Shown piece by piece: positions 8,291 to 16,449 of a DNA stretch of 64,000 bases; the first letter of the stretch is position 1, and each line of letters starts with the position of its first letter. The position numbers and the translations under genes were made by a program. The stretch spans positions 56,585-120,584 of the forward strand of contig NZ_MCAS01000020.1 of assembly GCF_003610895.1 (NCBI RefSeq). The letters run 5' to 3'. The notes under the pieces were generated by a model. It made no database searches, was not told the DNA's origin, and saw only the letters and a program-made list of their open reading frames with translations. Origin of the DNA: Paraburkholderia fungorum. GTDB lineage: Bacteria > Pseudomonadota > Gammaproteobacteria > Burkholderiales > Burkholderiaceae.

Positions 8291-9295
8291 ATGAAATTGA
8301 CTCGACTGGGTACCGCGCTCGCAGCTGGCGCTCTTACAGTGGGCGTGATTGCCGCTGCGCACGCGGCAACCAACGAGACGATCGTCACGGTCGTCAAGGT
8401 GACCGGCATCAACTGGTTCAACCGGATGGACGACGGCGTCAAGCAGTTCGCGAAAGACAACCCGGGCGTGACCGCGTATCAGACCGGCCCCGGCCGTGCG
8501 GATGCGGCACAGCAACTGAAGATCATTGAAGACCTGATCGCGAAGAAGGTCACCGCGATCGCCGTGGTGCCCTACGATCCGCCGACGCTCGAACCCGCGC
8601 TGAAAAAGGCGATGGATCGCGGCATCAAGGTGGTGACCCATGAAGCCGACAATGCGAAGAACACGATGGTCGACATCGAAGCATTCGACAACACGGCCTA
8701 CGGCGCCGGCCTGAACGAACGCCTCGCTTCGTGCATGCATAGCGAAGGCAAATGGGCCGTGCTGGTCGGTTCGCTTGGCAGCCGCTCGCAGGTGCAATGG
8801 GCCGACGGTGGGATCGGCAACGCCAAGGCGAAGTATCCGAAGATGGATCTGGTCGAACCGAAGCTCGAAACCAATAACGACGGCGAGCGTGCCTATGAAG
8901 TCGCGAAGGAAGTGCTGCGCAAGCATCCGGACCTGAAGGGCTTCCAGGGCTCGTCCTCGCTCGACGTGATCGGCATCGGCCGCGCGGTTGAAGAAGCCGG
9001 CATGCAGGGCAAGATCTGCGTCTACGGTACGGGCCTGCCGACCGAAGCAGGCAAGTTCCTCGAGAGTGGCGCGATCAACGGCATTGCCTTCTGGGATCCC
9101 AAGCTGGCGGGCATTGCGATGAATAAGGTCGCGCAGATGCTGATCGACGGCAAGACGGTCGAGAACGGCGCCGATCTCGGCATTCCGGGGTATACGAAAG
9201 TCACCGTCGCCAAGGGACCGGGCAAAGGGATCATCGTGCGCGGCCAGGGCTGGGTGAACGTCGACAAATCGAACTACAAGCAGTATCCGTTCTGA
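8291..9295 (+). CDS. Periplasmic sugar-binding protein (RbsB/RhaS/LsrB-like)
   Basis: Solute-binding protein of 334 residues that captures the substrate in the periplasm for the ABC importer encoded around it. An N-terminal Sec signal of about 25 residues ends at AAAHA before ATNETIV. There is no lipobox cysteine. The fold follows the periplasmic-binding-protein type I pattern, with VVKVTGINWFNRMDDGV at the first strand, AIAVVPYDPPTLEPAL and GFQGSSSLDVIGIGRAV. Sequence character is closer to the RhaS/LsrB/autoinducer-2 branch than to classical RbsB. AAAGGAG lies 8 bases upstream of the start. The 111-base gap before it has no ORF. The exact ligand is not readable. Confidence 0.9.
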   Translation: MKLTRLGTALAAGALTVGVIAAAHAATNETIVTVVKVTGINWFNRMDDGVKQFAKDNPGVTAYQTGPGRADAAQQLKIIEDLIAKKVTAIAVVPYDPPTLEPALKKAMDRGIKVVTHEADNAKNTMVDIEAFDNTAYGAGLNERLASCMHSEGKWAVLVGSLGSRSQVQWADGGIGNAKAKYPKMDLVEPKLETNNDGERAYEVAKEVLRKHPDLKGFQGSSSLDVIGIGRAVEEAGMQGKICVYGTGLPTEAGKFLESGAINGIAFWDPKLAGIAMNKVAQMLIDGKTVENGADLGIPGYTKVTVAKGPGKGIIVRGQGWVNVDKSNYKQYPF

Positions 9296-9296
9296 T

Positions 9297-10856
9297 ATGA
9301 ACCGAGACGCAGTGTCACCGCAGTCAGCGCGAACCGGGACGCCGCAACCGTTTCTTCAGGTTGTCGGCGTGCACAAACGTTTCACCGGCGTGCACGCGTT
9401 GCGCGGGGTGAGCCTGTCGTTCGAGCGCGGTCAGATTTATCACCTGCTCGGCGAGAACGGTTGCGGCAAGAGCACGCTAATCAAGATCATCTCCGGTGCG
9501 CAGCCGCCCGACGAAGGCGAACTCGTAATCGAAGGTGTTCGGCATGCGCGGCTCTCGGCACTGGAGTCGCTGGCGGCGGGAATCGAGACCGTCTATCAGG
9601 ATCTCTCGCTGCTGCCCAACATGAATGTGGCGGAAAACGTCGCGCTCACCGCCGAGCTGGCCACGCACGAAGGCCGGCTCGCGCGGACCTTCGACCGGCG
9701 CGCGCTCGCGCGCACGGCGGCGCGCGCGCTGGAATCGGTGGGCCTGCCGGGTGACGCCGAGTTTCAGGCGACCCTGATCGAGCAATTGCCGCTCGCCACG
9801 CGTCAGCTCGTCGCGATTGCGCGCGCGATTGCCAGTGAGGCGAAGTTCGTCATCATGGACGAGCCCACCACGTCGCTCACCCAAAAGGAAGTCGACAATC
9901 TGATCGCCGTGCTCGCGAATCTGCGCGCGCAAGGCGTCACGGTGCTGTTCGTGAGCCACAAGCTCGACGAGTGTTACGCAATCGGCGGCGAGGTCATCGT
10001 GCTGCGCGACGGCCAGAAAATGGCGCAGGGACCCATCGCGCAGTTCACCAAGGCGCAGATCAGCGAACTGATGACGGGGCGCCACCTGTCGAACGAGCGC
10101 TATCGTGAAGGCGCGTTTAGCGAGGAGGTGGTGCTCGACGTGCGCGGCTTCACGCGCACGGGCCAATTTAGCGACGTGTCGTTCGCGCTGCACGGCGGTG
10201 AGATTCTCGGCATTACCGGTCTGCTCGATTCGGGGCGCAATGAACTTGCGCGCGCGCTCGCGGGCGTTGCCCCGGCGCAGTCGGGGCAGGTGATGCTCGA
10301 TGGCAAAGCGATTTCCTTGCGTACGCCTTCGGACGCGAAACATCATCGCGTTGGCTACGTGCCGGAAGACCGCCTGAATGAAGGGCTGTTTCTCGACAAG
10401 CCGATCCGCGACAACGTGATTACCGCAATGATCTCCAGCCTGCGGGACCGCTTCGGCCAGATCGACCGCACGCGTGCGCAAGCGCTCGCGGAACAGACCG
10501 TGAAGGATTTGCAGATCGCGACGCCCGGTGTCGACAAACCCGTGCAGTCGCTCTCGGGCGGCAATCAGCAGCGCGTGCTGATTGGCCGCTGGCTGGCTAT
10601 CGATCCGCGCGTGCTGATTCTGCATGGGCCGACGGTCGGCGTCGACGTCGGATCGAAGGACATCATCTACCGCATCATGCAGCGCCTGTCGCAACGCGGT
10701 ATCGGCATCATTCTGATTAGCGACGACCTGCCCGAGCTGCTGCAGAACTGCGACCGCATCCTGATGATGAAGAAGGGGCGTGTGGCGAGCGAGTATCAGG
10801 CCGACACGTTGAGCGAAGGCGACCTGTATCGCGCGCTGCTTTCGGAAGCCGCATAA
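9297..10856 (+). CDS. Sugar ABC transporter ATP-binding protein with degenerate second site
   Basis: Double-domain CUT2 ATPase of 519 residues, starting one base after the binding-protein stop. The first domain has Walker A GENGCGKSTLIK and Walker B FVIMDEPTTSLT. Its signature is degraded to LPLATRQLVAIA, which is normal for the family. The second domain has the usual weak Walker A (GLLDSGRNELA) and an intact signature LSGGNQQRV. Its Walker B reads LILHGPTVGVDVG, so both the magnesium-binding Asp and the catalytic Glu are replaced (His, Gly). The ATPase encoded at 623-2257 keeps DEPT at that place. Hydrolysis may therefore occur at one site only. It energises the permeases at 7109 and 10872. 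Confidence 0.92.
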   Translation: MNRDAVSPQSARTGTPQPFLQVVGVHKRFTGVHALRGVSLSFERGQIYHLLGENGCGKSTLIKIISGAQPPDEGELVIEGVRHARLSALESLAAGIETVYQDLSLLPNMNVAENVALTAELATHEGRLARTFDRRALARTAARALESVGLPGDAEFQATLIEQLPLATRQLVAIARAIASEAKFVIMDEPTTSLTQKEVDNLIAVLANLRAQGVTVLFVSHKLDECYAIGGEVIVLRDGQKMAQGPIAQFTKAQISELMTGRHLSNERYREGAFSEEVVLDVRGFTRTGQFSDVSFALHGGEILGITGLLDSGRNELARALAGVAPAQSGQVMLDGKAISLRTPSDAKHHRVGYVPEDRLNEGLFLDKPIRDNVITAMISSLRDRFGQIDRTRAQALAEQTVKDLQIATPGVDKPVQSLSGGNQQRVLIGRWLAIDPRVLILHGPTVGVDVGSKDIIYRIMQRLSQRGIGIILISDDLPELLQNCDRILMMKKGRVASEYQADTLSEGDLYRALLSEAA

Positions 10857-10871
10857 AGGACACCGATACCC

Positions 10872-11930
10872 ATGAACACGCGGATCCCCTCGCGCATGAA
10901 CCAGACCATGACCACCCCGAGCGTTGTTGAAGTCGCACCCGAGGTCAAGCCGCCCACCTTGCGGGCCAGACTTTCGCGCAACCCCGAATGGTTCACCGTC
11001 GCCTTGATCGCGGCGACGTGTGTGATTGTCGGCGCGATCAATCCGCGCTTCTTTCAACTCGCGACGCTGTTCGATCTGCTGCATTCCGCCACCACGATGT
11101 CGCTTTTCGCGCTGGGCACGCTCGTTGTGCTCGCGTCCGGCGGTATCGATGTCTCGTTCACGGCAATCGCCGCGCTGACGATGTACGGCATCACCAAGGC
11201 GGTATTCGCGTGGTGGCCGGACGCGCCGTTCGCGCTGATTCTGATCACCGGCGCGCTGGGCGGCGTACTGCTCGGACTTATCAATGGCCTGCTGGTGCAT
11301 CGTTTGAAAGCGCCTTCGCTGATCGTCACGATCGGCACGCAGTATCTGTATCGCGGCCTGCTGTTGACGTTCATCGGCACGACGTTCTTCATGAACATTC
11401 CGCACAGCATGGATCACTTCGGGCGGATTCCGCTGTTTTTCTATCACACGAGCGAAGGCCTGCGCGCGGTGCTGCCCATTTCGGTGCTGGCGCTGGTGGC
11501 GGCCGCCATTGTGACGTGGTGGCTGCTGAACCGGACCATGATGGGGCGCGGTGTCTATGCGATGGGCGGCAGCCTCGCGATCGCCGAGCGGCTCGGCTAC
11601 AACCTGCGCGCGATCCATCTGTTCGTGTTCGGTTATACCGGCATGCTCGCCGGTATTGCGGGCATTCTGCATGTATCGAACAACCGGCTCGCGAATCCGT
11701 TCGATCTGGTGGGCTCCGAACTCGATGTGATCGCCGCGGTGATCCTGGGCGGCGCGCGCATTACGGGCGGCACGGGGACGGTGGCCGGCACCCTGCTTGG
11801 TGTGGTGCTGGTCACGCTGATCAACAGCGTGCTGATTCTGGTTGGTGTGCCGAGTACCTGGCAGAAGGTGATTATCGGCGCGTTCATTCTGATCGCCGGG
11901 ACGCTGTTCGCTTTACAGCGCAAAAGCTGA
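10872..11930 (+). CDS. Sugar ABC transporter permease, RbsC type
   Basis: Second permease of the operon, 352 residues, beginning 15 bases after the ATPase. A cytoplasmic leader of about 40 residues precedes the first helix (FTVALIAATCVIVGAI). Family landmarks are LVVLASGGIDVSFTAIAAL, the loop NGLLVHRLKAPSLIVTIGT and the late AAVILGGARITGGTGTVAGT. Two in-frame ATGs at 10872 and 10896 could start the protein; AAAGGA upstream favours the first. With the 7109 gene it probably forms a heterodimeric channel, which is not usual for ribose importers, where one permease homodimerises. It is the last gene of the plus-strand operon. Confidence 0.9.
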   Translation: MNTRIPSRMNQTMTTPSVVEVAPEVKPPTLRARLSRNPEWFTVALIAATCVIVGAINPRFFQLATLFDLLHSATTMSLFALGTLVVLASGGIDVSFTAIAALTMYGITKAVFAWWPDAPFALILITGALGGVLLGLINGLLVHRLKAPSLIVTIGTQYLYRGLLLTFIGTTFFMNIPHSMDHFGRIPLFFYHTSEGLRAVLPISVLALVAAAIVTWWLLNRTMMGRGVYAMGGSLAIAERLGYNLRAIHLFVFGYTGMLAGIAGILHVSNNRLANPFDLVGSELDVIAAVILGGARITGGTGTVAGTLLGVVLVTLINSVLILVGVPSTWQKVIIGAFILIAGTLFALQRKS

Positions 11931-11972
11931 CAACGGAAAGCCGGCTGCTCGATGGCACGATGCCGGGAGGCA

Positions 11973-11994
11973 CAAGCGCATTTATTTGCGCTTG
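11973..11994. terminator. Hairpin between convergent permease and deoR genes
   Basis: An 8-bp perfect stem (CAAGCGCA / TGCGCTTG) with a 6-base loop lies 42 bases after the permease stop and overlaps the last codons of the opposing regulator gene. There is no clear T-run on either strand. A bidirectional terminator role is plausible but unproven. Confidence 0.35.
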
Positions 11995-12707
11995 CGAAGC
12001 TCCTGGCCTTTTTCGGTGATGATGGAATCGAAGTCGTCGACTTGTGAGAAGCGTACCGCCTTGACGACACCAAACTTGCTCTGGTCCACAACCAGATGCC
12101 GTTCGACGGCGCTCGCCATGGCCGCCTGCTTGAGCGCGACTTCGTGAAAATTCCAGCACGTGACGCCGCGTGCGTTATCGACGCCGCCCGCGGAAATAAA
12201 CGCTTTGTTGATGCCCATGCGGCGCAGCATCTCCAGACTCTCTTCGCCTGCAAACGAATCTGAGGACGGTACGTAGACACCGCCCAGCAGAATCATCCGC
12301 ACATTGGGCTTGCGCCGCAGAATTTCCGCCACGTTCAGCGAATAGCAGACCACGGTGACGTGACGCTCGAGTGGAATCAGGCGTGCAAGCGTGGTGAGCG
12401 TCGTGCCGCAGTCGATAAAGATCGTTTCGTGGTCGACGACGAGCTTTGCCGCGATCGCCGATGCTTCGGCTTTGGCCTGCGCGAAATGATCCTTCTCTTC
12501 TTCGAGCGAATAACCGGCGGTGTTGGGCAGATCGGTCGCGCTGACGATGTAGCCGCCGAGATAGGTGAATCGTTCCGGACTGCCTGCGATATCGCGCCGG
12601 ACAGTCATCTCGGATACGTCCAGCAGGCTGGCGGCGTCGCGCAGGCGCATCACGCTCTGCTTGGCCAGCGCATCGGCGAGGGCGCGGAGGCGGTCGGGTT
12701 TCAGCAT
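11982..12707 (-). CDS. DeoR-family transcriptional regulator
   Basis: Predicted repressor of 241 residues. An N-terminal winged helix-turn-helix covers residues about 18-45 (LRDAASLLDVSEMTVRRDI), with the DeoR-family recognition helix. It is followed by the sugar-phosphate-sensing domain (FIDCGTTLTTLARLIP, VCYSLNVAEIL, LLGGVYVPSSDSFAGEESL). Such regulators usually respond to a phosphorylated sugar; deoxyribose-5-phosphate would fit here. The gene is convergent with the transport operon. Its promoter shares a 14-base motif with the deoC upstream region, consistent with autoregulation and control of both units. The C-terminus is unusually basic (ELRKRK). Confidence 0.9.
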   Translation of the reverse strand: MLKPDRLRALADALAKQSVMRLRDAASLLDVSEMTVRRDIAGSPERFTYLGGYIVSATDLPNTAGYSLEEEKDHFAQAKAEASAIAAKLVVDHETIFIDCGTTLTTLARLIPLERHVTVVCYSLNVAEILRRKPNVRMILLGGVYVPSSDSFAGEESLEMLRRMGINKAFISAGGVDNARGVTCWNFHEVALKQAAMASAVERHLVVDQSKFGVVKAVRFSQVDDFDSIITEKGQELRKRK

Positions 12708-12761
12708 GGAGGTCCTGTCGCGCAGTGTGAGGGAACGTTATGTTTTGTTCGACTTGGTGGG

Positions 12762-12775
12762 AGAATTATAACAAG
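12762..12775 (-). promoter_or_regulatory. deoR promoter with shared operator motif
   Basis: On the minus strand 12775-12762 reads CTTGTTATAATTCT. It contains a perfect -10 TATAAT (12770-12765) about 58 bases before the regulator start. It differs by one base from the motif at 2431-2444 upstream of deoC. The overlap of the -10 box with the repeated motif suggests repressor occlusion of RNA polymerase. Confidence 0.5.
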
Positions 12776-12840
12776 AGCTTGTCAGCGCGGCGAGCCTGTT
12801 TGTGCGTCGAATGTGAAGACGCTCTCGAATGGGGAACGGC

Positions 12841-12869
12841 AAAAAACCTTTAGCCCGACGGGCTAAAGG
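12841..12869 (-). terminator. Rho-independent terminator of the outer-membrane protein gene
   Basis: A 10-bp perfect stem (CCTTTAGCCC / GGGCTAAAGG) with a 3-base loop is followed on the minus strand by six T residues. It lies about 33 bases beyond the stop of the 12902-13555 gene and in its direction of transcription, so it is a textbook intrinsic terminator. Confidence 0.85.
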
Positions 12870-12901
12870 CGCGTTGCTGATGAATCTGGCGGGGTACCGC
12901 G

Positions 12902-13555
12902 TCAGAACCGGTAGCTCACCCCGATCTGAACCACGGGATACAGCTTGTAGCGCTCCAGCTTGTTGCTCAGGTTCTGTTCTTCCTGATCGATGTTCGCCTG
13001 CGTCGTATAGGCCGCATAGATTTGCGGCACGCTGTACGACGTACGTGGGCGGCCATAGGCCACGCCGAGATCGAGCGTCAGACCGAAACCCCTCGAAACC
13101 GGTTTGTGGCCGTAACCGATGCCAAGGTAGGGCATCACGCGCGGCATGGTGGCGGTGACCGAAGGCGCGGCGCCTACGGCTGGTACGAAGTCGTTACCGA
13201 TCTTGTAGTTGCCTTGCGCGTTCGGCGTGGCGTGGGCCGTCAGTTCGTCGTCGTTGATCAGTGCGCCGGCTGTCACGCGAAATCCGCTCGACGCAAACGG
13301 GAACAGATCGAGATACAAGCCGCCTTGCAGCAGCTTGAGGTGGCCGTCGTAATCGTTGCCGCTGACGTTGACCGAATGCGAGAAACCAAGCCCTTCGAAT
13401 TCCGCGTGCACGCCGGCCCACGAGTTCAACGGCAGCGCGGCGCCAATCCCTGCGCCGAGTGTGCCGCCGTGTACATAGACTTCCTGCGCATGGACGGCTC
13501 CCGTCGTCATCATTGCCATCGCCGCGGCCAGTGCCGCTTTTTTTACCTGATTCAC
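12902..13555 (-). CDS. Putative outer-membrane beta-barrel protein
   Basis: Exported protein of 217 residues. A signal peptide (about residues 1-23, ending VHAQ) leads into alternating hydrophobic/polar strands rich in Gly, Tyr and Phe. The chain ends in SYRF, the C-terminal aromatic expected for recognition by the BAM machinery. MPYLGIGYGHKPVSRGFGLTLDLGVAYG resembles small OmpW/OprF-size barrels, but no specific family is certain. It is a single-gene unit: a strong terminator follows it, and the next gene upstream is 345 bases away. Function is unknown; small-molecule passage or adhesion are only possibilities. Confidence 0.75.
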   Translation of the reverse strand: MNQVKKAALAAAMAMMTTGAVHAQEVYVHGGTLGAGIGAALPLNSWAGVHAEFEGLGFSHSVNVSGNDYDGHLKLLQGGLYLDLFPFASSGFRVTAGALINDDELTAHATPNAQGNYKIGNDFVPAVGAAPSVTATMPRVMPYLGIGYGHKPVSRGFGLTLDLGVAYGRPRTSYSVPQIYAAYTTQANIDQEEQNLSNKLERYKLYPVVQIGVSYRF

Positions 13556-13900
13556 CGCAGAGTCTCCAACAAGGGGTTAATTCCGTGGTGGCGACTTTAA
13601 GGTTTAACCATGCGGCTCAAACCGGCGAAAAGCGGGTACTTATGGCGGTTCATCGCGCTCAAGTTTTCGCGTGCGATGAAACGGAAGGAAAAGACCTGTC
13701 ATGCGCGACAAACAGGTGAGTGAATTCGGCCTATTGATCAGACGAGTGCTGTTTTTAGGGGTGATTCAGCGGATCGGGAGCATTGTTCGGACGAATCGAC
13801 TGTCGGCGCTGACGGCGGTGTCGAATGAAAGGGAGGGCGTGATACCACTGCCTGCCGCGAGCGTGTCGTGCAAGCGGCAGGAGCAGGGACAGCGGAGCGA
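13556..13900. other. Intergenic region, promoter of the barrel gene
   Basis: This 345-base stretch separates the start of the barrel gene from the end of the second yceI gene, both on the minus strand. It must hold the barrel promoter, but no convincing -35/-10 pair stood out. A short plus-strand frame from 13701 has a poor ribosome-binding site and runs into yceI, so it is not called. Confidence 0.5.
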
Positions 13901-14479
13901 TTACTGCTTGATGCCTTCAGCCTGAATATGCAGCGTGGTCTGCATCTTGAAACCGTAGGTCTTGCCGAAGTCGATGCCGAAATCGTCGCGATTGAACGTG
14001 GCGGTCGATTCGGTGCCGCACACTTCACGCTTGAGCATCGGGTTCATCATGCACTTGAACGATTCGATCTTGAGGTTGACCGGCTTGGTGATGCCGTGCA
14101 TGGTCAGCGTGCCGATCACTTCCACCGGCTTGTCGCCGTCGAAGCGGATCTGCGTGCCCTTGTAGGTCGCGTTCGGATACTTTGCGGCGTCGAAGAACTT
14201 CTCCGTGACCAGTTCCGAGTCGAGCTTGTCGTTGCCGATGTCAATCGAGCTCATGTCGATCGTCACGTCCACCGTGCCGGTCTTCGCCGCGCGATCCAGC
14301 ACCACGGTGCCGCTGCTCTTCTTGAACTTGCCGCGCCAGATCGAGAGGCCGCCGAAGTGGTCGGTTTCGAAGCTCGGGTAGGTGTGCATGGGATCGAGCT
14401 GATACGTGTCCGCGGCCATGGCGTTGAACGACATAGCGGCGACCAGTGCGCCCGCGGCGAGCAAAAGTTGTTTCTTCAA
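13901..14479 (-). CDS. yceI: YceI-family periplasmic lipid-binding protein
   Basis: Secreted YceI protein of 192 residues with a signal peptide ending NAMA before ADTYQLDPMHT. The lipocalin-like fold is marked by the conserved opening YxLDPxHT, SFETDHFGGLSIWRGKF, and TLTMHGITKPVNLKI. The family binds long isoprenoid or amphiphilic chains in an extended beta-barrel. The gene is last in a cytochrome b561-yceI-yceI unit, 48 bases after the previous gene, the same pairing as yceJ-yceI in E. coli. Two cysteines near residues 141 and 150 could form a disulfide. The precise ligand and physiological role are not established by sequence. Confidence 0.9.
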   Translation of the reverse strand: MKKQLLLAAGALVAAMSFNAMAADTYQLDPMHTYPSFETDHFGGLSIWRGKFKKSSGTVVLDRAAKTGTVDVTIDMSSIDIGNDKLDSELVTEKFFDAAKYPNATYKGTQIRFDGDKPVEVIGTLTMHGITKPVNLKIESFKCMMNPMLKREVCGTESTATFNRDDFGIDFGKTYGFKMQTTLHIQAEGIKQ

Positions 14480-14527
14480 GTGATTCTCCAGGTTTCAGAA
14501 AGTGTTGAGGCGCTGTGGTGTGTTTCG

Positions 14528-15103
14528 TTACTTCTTCGAAGCGACGATGTGAAATTTGATGACGACTTCGTCGGCGACGACCGACGTGTCTTTCCATTCG
14601 CCCGTGCCGACGTCGAACTGCGAGCGTTTGATCGGCAAGGCGCCGTCGAAGGTTTGCGTGTTGCCCTGGCTGGCAATCGTGACCGGGACCACGACGGTCT
14701 GCGATTTGCCTTTGATGGTGAGCTTGCCGGTGACCTTGTACTGATTGCCGCCAGCCGGTGCGATCGCACTGGAGACGAACGTGGCGACCGGATAGGCCGC
14801 GCTATCGAACCATTCCTTGCCTTGGGTCTGCTTGTTGTAGTCGTCCGCGCCGAGGTCATAGCTGCCGGTCTCGATCGACACGTTGGCGCTGCCGGCGGCC
14901 GGCTTGGCCGGATCGAAAGTCAGCTGTGCAGAAAACTTCCTGAACTTGCCGTCCACCGGCACGTTCATCTGCTTCGTCGTGGCGATGACGCTGCTTTTGC
15001 TCGTGTCGACATCGGCGTGCGCGAGGCCCGCGCCGAAGAACGAGAGGGCGGCGACGCCGGCCAGAATGGAGTGGTAAAGGTTTGATTTCATGGTGGTGCG
15101 CAT
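14528..15103 (-). CDS. yceI: YceI-family protein (second copy)
   Basis: Second YceI paralogue, 191 residues from the first ATG or 187 from an ATG at 15091; the ribosome-binding signals do not decide between them. The signal peptide ends at GLAHA before DVDTSKSSV. The body has the YceI pattern (FRKFSAQLTFDPAKPAAGSANVSIETGSYD, VTGKLTIKGKSQTVVVPV) but diverges well from its neighbour, so this is an old duplication. It lies 99 bases after the cytochrome b561 gene and 48 before the other yceI. It is expected in the periplasm, working with the membrane cytochrome on a quinone-like or lipid ligand; that partnership is inferred from recurrent gene order. Confidence 0.88.
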   Translation of the reverse strand: MRTTMKSNLYHSILAGVAALSFFGAGLAHADVDTSKSSVIATTKQMNVPVDGKFRKFSAQLTFDPAKPAAGSANVSIETGSYDLGADDYNKQTQGKEWFDSAAYPVATFVSSAIAPAGGNQYKVTGKLTIKGKSQTVVVPVTIASQGNTQTFDGALPIKRSQFDVGTGEWKDTSVVADEVVIKFHIVASKK

Positions 15104-15202
15104 CCTATCGAACCCGCGCGCGCAGATTGCACGCCGCTGGGAATTAAATTGCCAACAGGCGGTAGTGAATCGCCTGTGACTTGTTTGTGACCCGCCGCTG
15201 AT

Positions 15203-15757
15203 TTATTTGAGGAACGGAATCATCCGCGCGAGCAATCCGTCGCGGTCGACAAATTGATGCTTTAACGCCGCGAGTACATGCATGACAACGAGCGTCAGTA
15301 ACGTGTAATTGAGCAGTACGTGGACTGTGCGCAGACTCGCTTTGAGCGCCTGATCGGGGCCGATGAGGGTGGGCAGCGGCACGATGCCGAGGTACACCAC
15401 CTGAATGCCCGCCGCGGAGCTATAGAAGTAGCCGGACAGCGGAATGGCCAGCATCAGAACGTAGAGCACGCCATGCACGAGATGGGCGGCAGCCTTCTGC
15501 CACGTGGGTGTCGCGCTATCGAGCGCCGGCGCGCGATGAGTGGCGCGCCACAGCACGCGGGCCACGGCCAGCGCGAAGACGGTCACGCCGATCCATTTGT
15601 GCCAGGAGAAGTACTTCAGCTTGGCGGGCGTAAAGCCGGGGATATCGGTCATGATCCAGCCGATCGAGAACCCGCAGATGATCAGCAAGGCAATGAGCCA
15701 GTGCAAGGCGATGGCTGGGCCGCTGTAATGCTCGATGTCTGAGGGACGGGGTTTCAT
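15203..15757 (-). CDS. Cytochrome b561-family membrane protein
   Basis: Di-heme inner-membrane cytochrome of 184 residues with four transmembrane helices. Candidate heme ligands are the His residues in ALHWLIALLI, SWHKWIGVTVF, HLVHGVLYV, RTVHVLLNYTLL and VMHVLAALKHQF. The terminal HQFVDRDG...RMIPF motif is characteristic of the YceJ/CybB group. The start ATG at 15757 (MKPRPSDIEHYSGP) is chosen because the upstream frame extension lacks protein-like composition. Such proteins move electrons between quinol and periplasmic acceptors, and this one heads the operon with two yceI genes. The physiological electron donor is unknown. Confidence 0.9.
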   Translation of the reverse strand: MKPRPSDIEHYSGPAIALHWLIALLIICGFSIGWIMTDIPGFTPAKLKYFSWHKWIGVTVFALAVARVLWRATHRAPALDSATPTWQKAAAHLVHGVLYVLMLAIPLSGYFYSSAAGIQVVYLGIVPLPTLIGPDQALKASLRTVHVLLNYTLLTLVVMHVLAALKHQFVDRDGLLARMIPFLK

Positions 15758-16196
15758 GGGTTCAGGCTCGCTATTCGTGATGCGCGTGATGCGTGTGCTG
15801 CTTACCGCGTGCGGCATGTCGCGTGTGAATGCGGATAGTAGGGATGCCAATGAAAACTGAATAGACGGGCAGAAGAGAACAGATTGTTCTAGCGGTGACG
15901 TTAATGGGGATGGAATAAGTGCGCGAGGCCGCCTGAATGTTATTCCCCCGCCTCGGAATACATATTTGTGTCGAGAGAGCATCGACGGAACGCGCTCGTT
16001 CATCGGGGGCACGTATCTGCTGAGCGGCCGCCTCGGTGCGATTCATGATCAGGCTTCAGGATGCTGTATGAATACACAGTGATTCTGGCGCAAGATTTCA
16101 AGGTGGCGGGTTGTCCATTCGGTGCATTCGGCGTCGTGAATGAGGATAAGCCAGCTCTTTACTCCAGGCGTTGAAACCTGCAAGCGTCCCTCCCAG
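15758..16196. other. Intergenic region at the edge of the accessory block
   Basis: About 440 bases with no convincing gene. It contains the inverted repeat TGTAT-GA-ATACA at 16065-16076 and should hold the cytochrome b561 promoter. Base composition becomes more even here than in the genes to the left, consistent with the start of the accessory stretch to the right. Confidence 0.4.
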
Positions 16197-16427
16197 CTAT
16201 CGCTTGACTAATTCGCCCTGAATGCACGACTGGAACTGCATCGGGGTTGCCGGGCATCTGATCTTCAGAGCGACCTGGACGGTCTGCCAGGCGACCTCAC
16301 TTTCAAGGCCCGCGATATTCTGGCCATCCCGAACGGGTCCGGCACAAAGAATGCTGGGTTGATGCGTGTCCGATCCCCGTTCCATCGTCACACCGTGCGT
16401 GGCCTGTAGCGGCATAACCCGGGACAT
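16197..16427 (-). CDS. Hypothetical small protein
   Basis: A 76-residue frame opening at an ATG preceded by CTGGAAG. The codons show the G/C-ending third positions typical of real genes here (for example in the stretch encoding GLESEVAWQTVQVALKIR). The protein contains three cysteines and no signal peptide or membrane helix. I recognise no family. It is divergent from the membrane-protein gene at 16450 with only 22 bases between the starts, so the two would need overlapping promoters. That tight spacing lowers confidence, and the frame could still be a chance antisense opening. Confidence 0.35.
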   Translation of the reverse strand: MSRVMPLQATHGVTMERGSDTHQPSILCAGPVRDGQNIAGLESEVAWQTVQVALKIRCPATPMQFQSCIQGELVKR

Positions 16428-16449
16428 GACTTCCAGAAAGGAGACCTTC

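Noticed and set aside
9477..11672. Long minus-strand frame antisense to the ABC ATPase and permease
   Set aside because: It has non-protein-like Arg/His/Gln composition and spans two well-supported genes on the other strand.
13701..13925. Short plus-strand frame of 74 codons
   Set aside because: The ribosome-binding site is poor, composition is mixed, and its end overlaps the opposing yceI gene.
15758..16012. N-terminal extension of the cytochrome b561 frame
   Set aside because: The extra 85 residues are unlike any cytochrome leader; the ATG at 15757 begins directly before the first conserved helix.
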